Shown: positions 9,101-18,174, counted from the first letter of the stretch. The stretch is DNA of 64,000 bases from an uncultured Pseudomonadales bacterium (GCA_947494095.1 CANLTI010000006.1:51606-115605); one strand, 5' to 3'. Made by a program: numbers and translations. The notes: generated from the letters alone by a model not told the origin.

Positions 9101-10980
9101 TGCTGTCGACAAAACTTAAACTGGTCGCGGCTTTTAATCATATGCATATTTTTATTGACCCCACCCCCGAAGCCGACTCAAGCTTTGCTGAACGCCAGCG
9201 TTTGTTTAGCACCCCAGGCAGCACGTGGGAGGATTACAATAAAAAGTTAATCTCTAAAGGCGGCGCGGTTTTTTCTCGATCGGCCAAAACCATTACGCTA
9301 AATGACGACATCAAGCGATGTTTTGATATTACCGCGAGCAAGCTAACCCCGAATGAGTTTATTACTGCCATTATTAAGGCGCCTGTTGACTTGATTTGGA
9401 ACGGTGGCATTGGTACTTACGTGAAAAGCAGCCACGAAAGTCACGTCGACGTGGGTGATAAAGCCAGTGATAGTTTACGGGTGAATGGTAAAGAGTTGCG
9501 CTGTAAGGTGTTTGGTGAAGGGGGGAATTTGGGCATGACACAGCTTGGGCGAATAGAATTTTGCCAAGCTGGCGGTGCTTGTAATACCGATTTTATTGAC
9601 AATGCCGCGGGGGTGGATTGCTCAGATCACGAAGTGAATTTGAAAATCTTATTGCAAGCGGTGATTGAGCGCGGTGATTTAACCGAAAAGCAACGCAACG
9701 GGCTACTTAAAGAGTACACCGAAGAAATTAGCCGCTTAGTACTTGCGCATAATTTTGCGCAGACTGAGTGTTTAAGCTTGGCCGAGCGCCAAGTGTCAAA
9801 GCGTGCAGGTGAATACCGCAAATTAATGAGCTATTTAGAAAAGCATGCTGGGCTAAACCGTAAGCTAGAGTTTTTACCTGCCGATCATATATTAGCGAAA
9901 CGCTACGACAATGGCGATAACCTCACAAGGCCAGAGCTGGCGGTGTTATTAAGTTATGCCAAAGTGATGCTCAAAGCGGCACTGGCCAAAACACAATTAA
10001 GCCGTGACCCGACTATTCGCGCTATGGCTTTTTGGGCATTCCCGCAAGGCGCGGCTGAACGCTTTAGCGATGATGTACTCAATCACCGCTTATTAAATGA
10101 AGTGGTTAGCACTCAGCTGGCCAATGATTTTATTAATAACTTGGGTATTACAGCGGCTTATCGCTTTTTATCCGATACCAATACACCGCTTGAAGAGGTG
10201 TTTATTGCCTACGTGGTTGCGCGCGAAGTGTTTGACTTGAACACTTTTAACCAATACATGGCCGAGCAATGTAATTTAATGCCCGAAAGCCGAATTTACG
10301 ATTTAAAAACCAAAATGGTGCGCCGTATACGCCGTGGCGTGCGTTGGTTTTTACGCAATGGTGATAAAAATAAAACAACACAAGAGCATATTGCCTGCCT
10401 TAAGCCTTTATTGTCAGAGGTGGCCAGCACCATTGAGTTGGCGCTCGCTGGAGAGTTAAAGTCAGCATGGCAGCAGCGCTTTGATGATTATATTAAGTTG
10501 GGGTTAAACCATCACTGGGCGACAATTATTGCAATGCCCGACAACTTATTCGCCGGCTTAGGTGTTGCGGCCATTCAGCAAAACACACACGCAGCTCCGG
10601 CATTGTGTGCCCAAATATTTTATGGCCTACACAATTTATTGAGGGTGCGTGAATTTGCGGGTGCAGTGTCAGAAATGCCTGTGCACTCGCCCTGGCAAGC
10701 GATGGCCAGAGAAACCTTACTCGAGGATATCGAGTTGCAACTACGGCACATGGCTGAAGTGATTGTGGGGCATTTTGGAGACATCCAAAAACCCGATGAT
10801 ATCCTCGATAAAATACAAGCGTTAATCCCCGAGGCTGCACTACAGCAATGGCACAGCTGGTTAAATGAGTTACAGCAAGAGCACCATCGCCAAGAAAAAG
10901 ATCAAGGCGATATTTCGTTGTATCATGTCACGTTGCGTCAGTTATCGAGCGTAACAGCAGCTGTTTTAAAAGTTAGCTAA
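6109..10980 (+). CDS. gdhB: NAD-dependent glutamate dehydrogenase, large (GDH-180) type
   Basis: A 1623-residue enzyme, the normal size of the 180-kDa class of NAD-glutamate dehydrogenases, which convert glutamate to 2-oxoglutarate and ammonia in the cytosol. The N-terminal half contains the regulatory ACT-like region. The catalytic part contains MVARGGLRWSDRLNDYRTEV, the lysine-bearing VPSGAKGGFV segment, and the nucleotide-binding GIGDMAGDVFGNGML. The ATG at 6109 is chosen because TAGGAG lies eight bases before it; an open TTG-started extension to 6061 has no ribosome site. The gene is monocistronic, with an inverted repeat after its end. Its role is probably glutamate catabolism. Confidence 0.95.
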   Translation: MGNVIAAHQKPHSITQQHKQLFDDVIACITQHYTIEDTATLKAFINKLWQAWPQSELDDRSAEDHAHCLYGLWLSLKAVNTDVNKPVLQLKVPNVEEEGWACHRTVLHWALPDSPFLVDTLRIALNELGIALHLLASCVITPPQSEKAFAVIYAELGLLTDDESAAFKQRVHATALELQHVVEDYPKLLEKTQTLQTQLQGLGTDEANEAAALLKWLEASNFTYLGYREFSYEAAATAKTGLGLCRKRKSQAQGGANKGAGNKALMPVHCVGEVCKDILIFTKSATLAKIHRAVYPDCIVIKLFDEQKNCIGEGHLLGFFTYAVIQTAPTTIPWIRQKLKVVNKASGLAKNSYAFRTLRRVVEGFPRDELFQASSEELTETLLGICQINERKKVRLFMRANPYGRFVTAIVYVPRDMYNTRVRIKIEKIISKAINSEAVESTTFFSESVLARAYCVFKLPEGELLNIADEIDVADLQNQINTIATGWQEHLETALIEAKGDKLGLPLFRRYGSVLSVAYQDAYDARAAVGDIELFEQVANSGKIAMHVFKPQGGKDNQLRFKVVNAKTPLALSDVIPILENLGVRVLGENPFALTLDDETYWLHDFSLELLHRHGDIDNAFKKRFSEAFEAAWEGVIDNDAFNRLVLGAGIAWRDVVILRAYAAYFKQTLFPLDSDVIAGALLRHGDISASLVNWFYVRFNPTTQKNDTHGSQPSHDLNHDSSNKMLTDICESLDAVNSLDDDRVFQRFISGFRATLRTNFFQLTGPRACPDSLVLKLSPELMDDIPAPKPKFEIFVYSTRVEGVHLRTSMVARGGLRWSDRLNDYRTEVLGLVKAQAVKNAVIVPSGAKGGFVAKHLHRFTSRQTIQDEGIACYQQFIRGLLSVTDNLIEGEAIKPNDVVCIDGDDPYLVVAADKGTATFSDIANKISLEYGHWLGDGFASGGSQGYDHKAMGITAKGAWISVQRHFREKDIDIQNESIRVVGIGDMAGDVFGNGMLLSTKLKLVAAFNHMHIFIDPTPEADSSFAERQRLFSTPGSTWEDYNKKLISKGGAVFSRSAKTITLNDDIKRCFDITASKLTPNEFITAIIKAPVDLIWNGGIGTYVKSSHESHVDVGDKASDSLRVNGKELRCKVFGEGGNLGMTQLGRIEFCQAGGACNTDFIDNAAGVDCSDHEVNLKILLQAVIERGDLTEKQRNGLLKEYTEEISRLVLAHNFAQTECLSLAERQVSKRAGEYRKLMSYLEKHAGLNRKLEFLPADHILAKRYDNGDNLTRPELAVLLSYAKVMLKAALAKTQLSRDPTIRAMAFWAFPQGAAERFSDDVLNHRLLNEVVSTQLANDFINNLGITAAYRFLSDTNTPLEEVFIAYVVAREVFDLNTFNQYMAEQCNLMPESRIYDLKTKMVRRIRRGVRWFLRNGDKNKTTQEHIACLKPLLSEVASTIELALAGELKSAWQQRFDDYIKLGLNHHWATIIAMPDNLFAGLGVAAIQQNTHAAPALCAQIFYGLHNLLRVREFAGAVSEMPVHSPWQAMARETLLEDIELQLRHMAEVIVGHFGDIQKPDDILDKIQALIPEAALQQWHSWLNELQQEHHRQEKDQGDISLYHVTLRQLSSVTAAVLKVS

Positions 10981-11007
10981 TACCGAAGAGCAGCGTTCAC
11001 TAAACGA

Positions 11008-11050
11008 CTCACTTCAATGCACTGTGTTGAGTACGCTGTATTGAGGTGAG
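11008..11050 (+). terminator. Inverted repeat after gdhB, possible terminator
   Basis: A 14-base arm beginning CTCACTTCAATGCA pairs with TGTATTGAGGTGAG, with two mismatched or wobble positions, 28 bases after the gdhB stop. There is no immediate T-run, so it is either a weak terminator or an mRNA-end stabilising hairpin. Confidence 0.35.
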
Positions 11051-11321
11051 TTAGGCGACAACGTAGTCTCCGTTTTATTTGGCTACCCTTTAAAGGAGTT
11101 GCGGCCTAGTACAATTTAGTGATAACTTTTAATGATTGGAACTGATACTTTAATATAAAGCATTAGTTATTGGCGTGTAATGGGTCATTGTGAGCACAAT
11201 ACACTGACTGAACTGCTTTTTAGCATACAATATGTTGATGACAGGCAGTAACATGCAAATAGGCGCCTTTAGGCTATAATAGCCCGCGATCCGATCTGGT
11301 CATTTAATACCTAACGAAGAC

Positions 11322-11365
11322 GTAACTATTCAGAGTGAGGCTTATCAGCTGAGCTCAATAGTTAC
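11322..11365 (+). mobile_element. R1 mini-element copy A (44 bp) with perfect 8-bp target duplication
   Basis: Starts GTAACTATTCAG and ends CTCAATAGTTAC, a nearly perfect terminal inverted repeat. It is flanked on both sides by ACGAAGAC (11314-11321 and 11366-11373), an 8-bp direct repeat expected of target duplication on insertion. The interior is only 20 bases, so this is an extreme deletion form of the longer copies at 25.5, 44.9 and 53.0 kb. The inner part TTATCAGCTGAGCT is shared with those copies. Confidence 0.75.
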
Positions 11366-11437
11366 ACGAAGACAAGGTATTACCATAACTTCAATTTTCA
11401 ACCTCCTCATGCATGGGGAGTTACCCCTGGAGAATCA

Positions 11438-13906
11438 ATGTTAATGTCGTTTTTATATCGATCAATTTGCCTCATGTGGCTTGTGCCTATGGCAGTCGTC
11501 GCATCGCATGCCACCGCGTCGCCTGTTCAGCAAACCAAAGGAGACTTCGTTGATAAGTTTAGACAGCTTGAAGAAGTGCTCCCCACCCCAAACCAATACC
11601 GTAATGCCGCAGGCGAACCGGGCAATGAGTATTGGCAGCAAAAAGTGGATTATCGTATCGATGTGACACTGGATGAGCGTCAGCGTAGCCTCAAAGCCAA
11701 GCAAAGCGTAACTTACCATAATAACTCGCCTTATGCCTTGCGTTACTTATGGCTACAGTTAGAGCAAAATCGCTTTAAAGAAGACTCAGTGGCTGAGCGC
11801 ACTGTAAGCTTTGGTGGCATAGGGCGCCGTGGTCCCGGCACTCGTCAAACCAGTGATGAAGCTAAAGCGGGCATTAGTTTTGGTGAGTTAGAGCGCCAAC
11901 AATGGCTAGCTGACAACAAAGTGGGTTACGATATTTTGAGTGTCAGTGCCAGCGATGGCTCGGCATTGCCTTACACTATATCCGGTACGCAAATGCGTAT
12001 TGACTTACCTGCGGCGCTTAAATCTAAAGAGCAGCTTTCGTTTAACATCGAGTACGCTTACAACATTCTTGAAGAAGATGCCGTATCGGCCCGCGCGGGT
12101 TACGAGCACTTTCCCGATGATGCCCGTAAAGGCGGTAATGATATCTTTTTGCTAGCGCAGTGGTTTCCGCGCTTACAAGCCTATTCTGATTATGAAGCTT
12201 GGCACAACAAAGAATTTTTAGGTCGCGGTGAATTCACGCTAGAGTTTGGCGATTATGAAGTGAATATTACAGTACCGGCCGACCACATTGTTTCATCAAC
12301 CGGTGAGCTTCAAAATGCTAATGCGGTACTCACAAAAACTCAGCGCGAGCGCCTTGAAAAAGCCAAAACCGCCAAGCGCCCTGTTTTTGTTGTTACCGCA
12401 CAAGAAGCCCTAGAAAACGAAAAGAAAGGCACTAAAGAGACAAAAACGTGGCAGTTCTCGGCCAAAAATGTGCGTGATTTTGCTTGGGCCTCTTCACGTA
12501 AATTTATGTGGGATGCCAAAGGCGTTGCGCAACCTAATAGCCCAGAAGCCCCTTTAGTGATGGCGATGTCTTTCTTCCCTAAAGAGGGTGGCGAGCTATG
12601 GCGTAAGTATTCGACCGAAGCGGTTGTGCATACACTCGAGGTATATTCGCGCTTTTCGTTTGATTACCCGTACCCTGTGGCACAGAGCGTGAATGGCCCT
12701 GTCGGTGGTATGGAATACCCCATGATTACCTTTAATGGCCCACGCACTACGTGGCAAGAAGACGGCTCACGTACCTATACGCAAGCTGAAAAACGCTTCT
12801 TGATTGGCGTTGTCATTCATGAGATTGGCCATATTTACTTCCCGATGACCGTTAACTCTGACGAGCGCCAGTGGACGTGGATGGATGAAGGCATTAACAG
12901 CTTTTTAGATGGTGTAGCTGGACGCGAGTGGGATCCAACAGTGCCTTGGGGTGTTGAACCACGTGATATCACTTGGTATATGAAGTCTGATGTGCAGGTG
13001 CCGATCATGACGCAAAGTGACAGCGTTTTAATGTTAGGCCCCAATGCTTATACTAAACCGGCGGCTGCCTTAAATATTTTACGCGAAGTTATTTTGGGCC
13101 GTGAGATGTTTGATTTTGCCTTTAAAGAGTACTCGCGTCGTTGGAAGTTTAAACGTCCTACGCCGTCTGATTTCTTCCGCACGATGGAAGAGGCTTCTGG
13201 TGTTGACCTTGATTGGTTTTGGCGTGGTTGGTTTTATACCACAGACCATGTTGATATCAGCTTAGATCGTGTGTATAAATTGCGTCTCGATACCGAAAAT
13301 CCCGACATCGACTTTAAGCGTGACCGTGCCGATGAGAAGATCAAACCTACGCCATTATTTGAAGAGCGCAACCGTGCCGAAAAGCGTAAGACTTGGGTTG
13401 AGCTTAACAAAGATGTACGCGACTTTTATGATGACAATGATCGCTTTACGCCTACCAATAATGAACGCAACGTCTATCAACAATTTTTGGTAGACCTTGA
13501 CGATAACGAACGCAAAGCACTCGAGCGAGCAATCAAAGAAGATAAAAATTATTACGTGCTCGACTTTTCTAATTTAGGCGGTTTGGTGATGCCTATTTTG
13601 TTAGAAATTAATTATCGCGGCGGCAAAAAAGAAATGATGTATATCCCCGCTGAGATATGGCGTCGTTCACCTGCGAAGGTGAGTAAACTTGTTGTGACCG
13701 ATAAAGAGGTAGAGTCTTTTGTGGTTGATCCGCAATGGGAAACGGCTGATGTGGATGTTGAAAATAACCATTATCCTCGTCGTATTATCCCGTCACGCAT
13801 TGAAGCTTTCAAAGCAGAAAAGAGCCTCGACCCAGTATATCGCGATATTATGCATGATGTGACAACGGAAAAAGAAGCCCCTAAAGAAGTTGAGCGTCGC
13901 AAATAA
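11438..13906 (+). CDS. M1 family zinc metallopeptidase, exported
   Basis: An 822-residue protein with a signal peptide (hydrophobic run to about residue 28, ending near SHATASPVQ). The M1 hallmarks are present: GGMEYPM (the GAMEN-type exopeptidase motif), the zinc motif HEIGH near residue 460, and the third zinc ligand in WMDEGIN about 20 residues on. The likely site is the periplasm or outer surface, where it would trim peptides. GGAGA lies four bases before the ATG at 11438. The stop overlaps the start of the following DUF6702 gene, so the two are probably co-translated. Confidence 0.9.
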   Translation: MLMSFLYRSICLMWLVPMAVVASHATASPVQQTKGDFVDKFRQLEEVLPTPNQYRNAAGEPGNEYWQQKVDYRIDVTLDERQRSLKAKQSVTYHNNSPYALRYLWLQLEQNRFKEDSVAERTVSFGGIGRRGPGTRQTSDEAKAGISFGELERQQWLADNKVGYDILSVSASDGSALPYTISGTQMRIDLPAALKSKEQLSFNIEYAYNILEEDAVSARAGYEHFPDDARKGGNDIFLLAQWFPRLQAYSDYEAWHNKEFLGRGEFTLEFGDYEVNITVPADHIVSSTGELQNANAVLTKTQRERLEKAKTAKRPVFVVTAQEALENEKKGTKETKTWQFSAKNVRDFAWASSRKFMWDAKGVAQPNSPEAPLVMAMSFFPKEGGELWRKYSTEAVVHTLEVYSRFSFDYPYPVAQSVNGPVGGMEYPMITFNGPRTTWQEDGSRTYTQAEKRFLIGVVIHEIGHIYFPMTVNSDERQWTWMDEGINSFLDGVAGREWDPTVPWGVEPRDITWYMKSDVQVPIMTQSDSVLMLGPNAYTKPAAALNILREVILGREMFDFAFKEYSRRWKFKRPTPSDFFRTMEEASGVDLDWFWRGWFYTTDHVDISLDRVYKLRLDTENPDIDFKRDRADEKIKPTPLFEERNRAEKRKTWVELNKDVRDFYDDNDRFTPTNNERNVYQQFLVDLDDNERKALERAIKEDKNYYVLDFSNLGGLVMPILLEINYRGGKKEMMYIPAEIWRRSPAKVSKLVVTDKEVESFVVDPQWETADVDVENNHYPRRIIPSRIEAFKAEKSLDPVYRDIMHDVTTEKEAPKEVERRK

Positions 13907-14415
13907 TGATAGGGCTGTTTAAAGCTTCTTGGAGCCTTTTGATTATTATTGCATGCTGGGCTTTGCCTGCGCATGCACATAAACAGCAGGTGTCCACTAC
14001 GCATCTCAAGTTTAATAGTGTTACCGGGAATTTAGAGATAATGCACCGGTTTCATGCGCATGATGCTGAGCATTACTTAAATCATTTGTTAAAAAAGCAC
14101 GGTGATTTATTGCTCAACCCAGAGCACCAAAAAGTATTGGGGCATTACGTTGCTGATAGCTTCACATTGGCTACGCAGCGTGGCAAAGCACCGCTGGCGC
14201 TAACTTATGTGGGGCAAGAAATAGAAGGCCCACACTTTTGGGTTTATCAAGAGGTAGCGGCAAAACAGGCTAAAGCACTTTGGGTGGAAGTGAACTTCTT
14301 TCAAGATCTTTGGCCCAAGTATAGTACTGAGTTATATAATCAATCTGGTATTTTATCAAAGCGATATATGTTTGATAGCCAGAACAATAACCAAGAAATA
14401 CCACTGGACGGTTAA
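13906..14415 (+). CDS. DUF6702 family exported protein
   Basis: A 169-residue protein with a signal peptide ending near ALPAHAHKQ. The mature part begins with the DUF6702 pattern: histidine after cleavage, STTHLKFN, then an EIMHRFHAHDAEHYL stretch. These small exported proteins often sit directly after M1-family peptidase genes, and here the ATG overlaps the peptidase stop by one base. Their function is not known; the conserved histidines suggest metal or peptide binding, which is inference. A strong terminator follows. Confidence 0.8.
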   Translation: MIGLFKASWSLLIIIACWALPAHAHKQQVSTTHLKFNSVTGNLEIMHRFHAHDAEHYLNHLLKKHGDLLLNPEHQKVLGHYVADSFTLATQRGKAPLALTYVGQEIEGPHFWVYQEVAAKQAKALWVEVNFFQDLWPKYSTELYNQSGILSKRYMFDSQNNNQEIPLDG

Positions 14416-14460
14416 TCGGTTTACTGTATATACAGACTAACTAATAACTACAATTCGATG

Positions 14461-14487
14461 GGCTCTTACGTTGTAAGAGCCTTTTTT
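14461..14487 (+). terminator. Strong intrinsic terminator after the M1/DUF6702 pair
   Basis: GGCTCTTAC and GTAAGAGCC form a perfect 9-bp stem with a GTT loop, directly followed by TTTTTT. It lies about 45 bases after the DUF6702 stop and just before the AraC gene. Confidence 0.93.
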
Positions 14488-14500
14488 ATAGGTGGGGAAA

Positions 14501-15325
14501 ATGGACAGCTTGAGCGAGCTTCTTAATCATACTTCAATTAACGCGGAGGTTTTTTTTAGCGGTAACCTTTGTGGCGTACAAGCATTTGGTGGTGCAGAAG
14601 GCGGTCACTTACATATTTTACAGTCTGGGCTTATTACCGTGATAACGGATGAAGGGCATAAAGTCGTACTGGATAAGCCTTCTGTCATTTTTATACCCAG
14701 TGCGAGTCAACATCGAGTGATTTCAAGTGAGTCGCTGAATGCAAAGCTTGTGTGTGCGGCTATTAAATTTGATACAGTAAGTGAAAATCGTTTTATTGAT
14801 GCATTACCCAAGTTTATTTATTTTACGATTGAACAAGATGAATCGGCCGGCGTGACTGCGCAATGGTTATTTGCCGAGGCATCCGCCAATAATAGCGGTC
14901 GCCAAATAATGCTTGATCGTTTAGTGGATATCTTTTTATTACAGATATTGCGGCATGTTATGGCGCAAGGGCTTTTAGCCAACGGTATGATCGCTGCGCT
15001 TTCGCACCCGCAGTTGGCTGCTGTCATTAAAGCCATCAATGGGCAACCCGAAAAGTCATGGAGCTTAGAGGTTCTGGCTCAAACGGCTGCGATGTCACGC
15101 TCTAAGTTTGCGGCTTTTTTCCGTGAAACTGTTGGGCAAACCCCAAATGATTACATTACCGATGTGCGTATTGCCAAAGCACAAAATTTATTAAAGCTAG
15201 ATAGGCCGGTTAATTTGGTGGCGAATGAGGTAGGTTACGAGCATGGCTCAGCTTTGGCTCGTGTATTTAAGAAAAAGTTAGGCTTGTCGCCCAAAGAATG
15301 GCTGCACAGGCTTAAAATTAAGTAG
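14501..15325 (+). CDS. AraC family transcriptional regulator
   Basis: A 274-residue regulator. The N-terminal half is a cupin-like ligand-binding domain (GGHLHILQSGLITVITDEG). The C-terminal half is a two-helix-turn-helix AraC domain: WSLEVLAQTAAMSRSKFAAF then the second HTH NLVANEVGYEHGSALARVF, ending LSPKEW. The ATG at 14501 is preferred to the GTG at 14492 because AGGTGGGG lies just before it. It stands alone after a strong terminator. The target is unknown; nearby candidates are its own gene and the YHS/bufferin genes downstream. Confidence 0.9.
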   Translation: MDSLSELLNHTSINAEVFFSGNLCGVQAFGGAEGGHLHILQSGLITVITDEGHKVVLDKPSVIFIPSASQHRVISSESLNAKLVCAAIKFDTVSENRFIDALPKFIYFTIEQDESAGVTAQWLFAEASANNSGRQIMLDRLVDIFLLQILRHVMAQGLLANGMIAALSHPQLAAVIKAINGQPEKSWSLEVLAQTAAMSRSKFAAFFRETVGQTPNDYITDVRIAKAQNLLKLDRPVNLVANEVGYEHGSALARVFKKKLGLSPKEWLHRLKIK

Positions 15326-15357
15326 GCTGGTATCTCACGCCGCTGGTATCTCACGCC
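15326..15357 (+). repeat. Perfect 16-bp tandem duplication after the AraC gene
   Basis: GCTGGTATCTCACGCC occurs twice with no spacer (15326-15341 and 15342-15357), directly after the AraC stop codon. This is probably a recent slippage event. No function is apparent. Confidence 0.9.
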
Positions 15358-15545
15358 ATATTTAACCGATAACCTAACCGATAGCCTCACACAGCCTCAG
15401 TTTTTTTAACCTGCTGGACTATTGGTATCGAACTTAGGACTAATGCATCCATTTGGCTTTGTCATTAGCCTTACAATAACTCCATCGTCAATTCAGGATC
15501 GCTATGTGATCCGCGATACACTTTATGATAAGACCTTGGAGTTAC

Positions 15546-16031
15546 ATGAGTATGCCATTACCTACATTATTAAAAGCCGCTGCTGTTGCAGTATCACTTA
15601 GTATCAGTAGCTTAAGCTTTGCTGCCGATATTGACATGAATGCTGATGCAAACGATATCGCCATTAGTGGCTATGATACGGTTTCTTACTTCACTAAAGG
15701 TAAGCCTGTTAAAGGCTCAGCGCAATACAGTGCGGTTTATAAAAATACTATTTATCAATTTTCCTCTGAATCAAACCGCGATTTATTTCGCGCTAATCCA
15801 GAAAAATATGCGCCGCAATACGGTGGTTTTTGTGCAATGGGTGTTGCACTTGAAAAGAAATTGGATACAGATCCTGAAGCCTTTAAAATTGTTAACAATA
15901 AGCTTTATTTGAATCTTAATCCGACTGTACAGAAAAAATGGTTGACTGATGCACCAGGCTACATTGATTCAGCAGAAGGTAACTGGCCTACCATTAAGAC
16001 TAAAACAGCTGCACAGTTAAATGCGGACTAA
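15546..16031 (+). CDS. Exported YHS-domain protein
   Basis: A 161-residue protein with a signal peptide (ending near SSLSFAADI) followed by a YHS domain. The family pattern is clear: AISGYDTVSYF, then YQFSSESNRDLFRANPEKY and YGGFCAMGVA. YHS domains bind metals, often copper or iron, in transport or redox proteins. TTGGAG precedes the ATG at 15546 by five bases; the in-frame ATG at 15525 lacks such a site. It sits just upstream of the bufferin operon, consistent with a shared role in metal handling, but an intergenic hairpin suggests a separate transcript. Confidence 0.85.
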   Translation: MSMPLPTLLKAAAVAVSLSISSLSFAADIDMNADANDIAISGYDTVSYFTKGKPVKGSAQYSAVYKNTIYQFSSESNRDLFRANPEKYAPQYGGFCAMGVALEKKLDTDPEAFKIVNNKLYLNLNPTVQKKWLTDAPGYIDSAEGNWPTIKTKTAAQLNAD

Positions 16032-16039
16032 ATAGTATC

Positions 16040-16092
16040 TATCACCGAGCCGACTAAACAAGTCAATGCTTGAGGGCATCGGCGCGGTGATA
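16040..16092 (+). other. Inverted repeat between the YHS gene and bufA
   Basis: ATCACCGAGCCGA at about 16041-16053 can pair with TCGGCGCGGTGAT at about 16079-16091, with one bulge. There is no T-run after it on the plus strand. It may be a weak terminator or a leader structure for the bufferin operon. Confidence 0.35.
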
Positions 16093-16193
16093 TGGCTTGA
16101 TCTTGTTAGTATCAAAAAAGAAAGTTATATTGATCTTGGCTAACAGATGACCTGTTAGTTCATTAAACCACAATTATGAGTAGAGTCTATCTT

Positions 16194-16481
16194 ATGAATA
16201 AGCAAACAATTGCCAGTGCAGCACTAGCCACTATTATTGCCAGCGGTGTTATCGCGGCTCCAGCATCAGCAGCGGGAAGTAAAGAGAAGTGTTATGGCGT
16301 AGCGGCTGCGGGTCAAAATGACTGCGGTAACCTTGCAGGAACACATTCATGCGCGGGCCAGTCTACGCTTGATAACCACCCAGGTGAGTGGAAATTAGTA
16401 CCTAAAGGTACGTGTACTGATATTGGCGGCATGCTAAAAGCAGAGGCCAAGCGCAAGTATGAAGAGTCTAAGAAAGGTTAA
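16194..16481 (+). CDS. bufA: BufA1-type bufferin precursor (formerly DUF2282)
   Basis: A 95-residue secreted peptide precursor. The signal peptide ends near APASAAGS, and the core has four cysteines in the BufA1 pattern: [20 protein letters not shown] and KGTC. In this family an iron enzyme (BufB) with its partner (BufC) converts core cysteines to thiooxazole-type metal-binding groups, giving a periplasmic copper-chelating peptide. Both partner genes follow immediately. The ATG at 16194 gives a normal signal peptide; the in-frame ATG at 16176 only adds six residues. Confidence 0.9.
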   Translation: MNKQTIASAALATIIASGVIAAPASAAGSKEKCYGVAAAGQNDCGNLAGTHSCAGQSTLDNHPGEWKLVPKGTCTDIGGMLKAEAKRKYEESKKG

Positions 16482-16532
16482 TTAATAGTTTGATCAAGCG
16501 TTTAGTTTTCGATGGGTGTAGGTAGGGTGTGT

Positions 16533-17405
16533 ATGAGTATTAATCATTTGTCCGATCAACCCTTTATTGGAGTGGGTTTACGCCATGCACATTTTGCAGA
16601 GGCTTTAGCGCATCCTGCGCCCATTGATTTTATTGAGCTTCACTCAGAGAATTTTTTTACCGACGGAGGCGCTATTGCTCAAGTGTTACAGGATGTTGCA
16701 CAACAATATCCTGTAAGTTTACATTCTACGGCGATGGGGCTGGGTTCAGCGGCGGGCATTCCTGAGCATTATTTATTGAAACTTGATCAGCTGGCATCAC
16801 AAGTTGACCCTATTTTAATATCTGACCATGCTTCGTTTGCTTGGGGGGAAATAAACGGCAAGCCAGTGCATAGTGGTGATTTACTGCCCATTGTTTACAA
16901 CGACAGTAACCTTGCGATTATGGCTGAGCACGTTAATAAAATTCAGCAGCGATTAGGCAAGCAGTTATTAGTCGAAAATTTATCGGCTTATATTGTGTTA
17001 CCTGGCTCCACCATGACTGAGCAAGAGTTTTTGGTCGCCTTAACAGAAAAAACACAGTGTGGTTTATTACTTGATCTGAATAATATTTTAGTGAATGGCT
17101 TTAATACACAGCAAGAGCACTTGTTGGGGTATGCGTTAGAGTGGATTAATAATATTCCTACGCAATGTGTTGGTGAAATACATTTAGCAGGTTATCGGCC
17201 TGTCGATAAACATCAAATTGCCATCGACGATCATAGCCACCCGGTGTCTGATTTGTGCTGGCAGCTATACGCGCAAGCAATGATTCGCTTTGGCAACACG
17301 CCAACCCTTATTGAGTGGGATAATGATTTGCCCAGTTGGAGCGTGTTAATTGACGAGGTCGTAAAAGCACGCAATATTGGTTTGGGAGTACTTAATCGTG
17401 GGTGA
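16533..17405 (+). CDS. bufB: MNIO family multinuclear iron oxidase BufB (formerly DUF692)
   Basis: A 290-residue TIM-barrel enzyme of the DUF692/MNIO family. The metal-ligand blocks are intact: LHSENFF, SDHASFAW, VENLSAYI, LDLNNILVN, EIHLAGY, DDHSHPV and EWDNDLPSW. It oxidises cysteine residues of the precursor peptide using a multi-iron centre and oxygen. An ATG at 16512 is in frame, but the ATG at 16533 starts with the family-like MSINHLSDQPFIGVGLR. It overlaps bufC by eight bases. Confidence 0.9.
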   Translation: MSINHLSDQPFIGVGLRHAHFAEALAHPAPIDFIELHSENFFTDGGAIAQVLQDVAQQYPVSLHSTAMGLGSAAGIPEHYLLKLDQLASQVDPILISDHASFAWGEINGKPVHSGDLLPIVYNDSNLAIMAEHVNKIQQRLGKQLLVENLSAYIVLPGSTMTEQEFLVALTEKTQCGLLLDLNNILVNGFNTQQEHLLGYALEWINNIPTQCVGEIHLAGYRPVDKHQIAIDDHSHPVSDLCWQLYAQAMIRFGNTPTLIEWDNDLPSWSVLIDEVVKARNIGLGVLNRG

Positions 17406-18174
17406 GCCTAGCGACATTCAAAATGCTTTACTACAGGCTATTTTTTTAGACCCCGATGCGCATAGCTTTAATGCGGCAGGCTTAGAGGTTTATCGAAATA
17501 ATTTGCGTGCGACAGCGAATAAAGCGTTACAAATAACATACCCTACGGTTTTACAGCTTATTGGCGACGACTTATTTTCCCATGCCGTTGAGCAATTATT
17601 AAAGCGCAGTCCACCACACGCAGGCGATTGGGGGATGTGGGGGGAGGGCTTTGCTCAAATACTCAGTGAGCAAGTGCCATTGCAAGAGTATTTGTTTGTT
17701 GTTGATTGCGCCCACTTAGATTTCCAGCGCCATATATTAGAGCGTGCAGCTAATAGCTCGCTCAATACTCAATCATTACAGTTGTTAGCGACTGAGGACC
17801 CTGATGGTATTAATGTGATATTTAATCCCGGTATACGGGTACTCGAATCACGCTTTCCGTTGGCTGATATTTGGCAGGCTCATCAAGGTGACGAAAATGA
17901 AAGGGCGCAGCGGTTGCACCGAGCGCTGCAAGACTCACAGTCTCAGTTTCCATCTCAGCCTATACAATATGTGTTGCTCTATCGCCCACTTTATAAAGCA
18001 CAGGTAAGGGTTTTGTCGGCTAGTGAATACGAATGGATAGAAATGCTAAAACATCACTCCCTTGGGGCCACGCTCAGTCAACTGGAAAGCTCTCCACTAA
18101 CATTTGAGAGTTTTTTAAGCTCGGCTTTGCAAGATAATCTGATCAGTCATTTAACGAATATCTACCCTAAATAG
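17398..18174 (+). CDS. bufC: BufC partner protein (DUF2063 N-terminal domain)
   Basis: A 258-residue protein. The N-terminal DUF2063 domain is recognised by AGLEVYRNNLRATANKALQ followed by YPTVLQLIGDDLF. It binds the precursor and presents it to BufB. The start is taken as GTG at 17398, with GGGAG nine bases upstream; it overlaps the bufB stop, as is common in these operons. The C-terminal half is more variable. A tandem 26-bp repeat spans its stop codon. Confidence 0.85.
   Translation: MGEPSDIQNALLQAIFLDPDAHSFNAAGLEVYRNNLRATANKALQITYPTVLQLIGDDLFSHAVEQLLKRSPPHAGDWGMWGEGFAQILSEQVPLQEYLFVVDCAHLDFQRHILERAANSSLNTQSLQLLATEDPDGINVIFNPGIRVLESRFPLADIWQAHQGDENERAQRLHRALQDSQSQFPSQPIQYVLLYRPLYKAQVRVLSASEYEWIEMLKHHSLGATLSQLESSPLTFESFLSSALQDNLISHLTNIYPK

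Larger units (their letters stand above)
10981..11437. other. Intergenic region after the glutamate dehydrogenase
   Basis: A 457-base gap. It holds an imperfect inverted repeat (11008-11021 with 11037-11050), a 44-bp R1 mini-element at 11322-11365 and, presumably, the promoter of the M1 peptidase gene. No small gene with a convincing ribosome site was seen. Confidence 0.6.

Noticed and set aside
14424..14435. CTGTATATACAG palindrome resembling a LexA box
   Set aside because: The gammaproteobacterial LexA box needs CTGT-N8-ACAG; here the spacing is four bases. It also lies after a gene rather than in a clear promoter.
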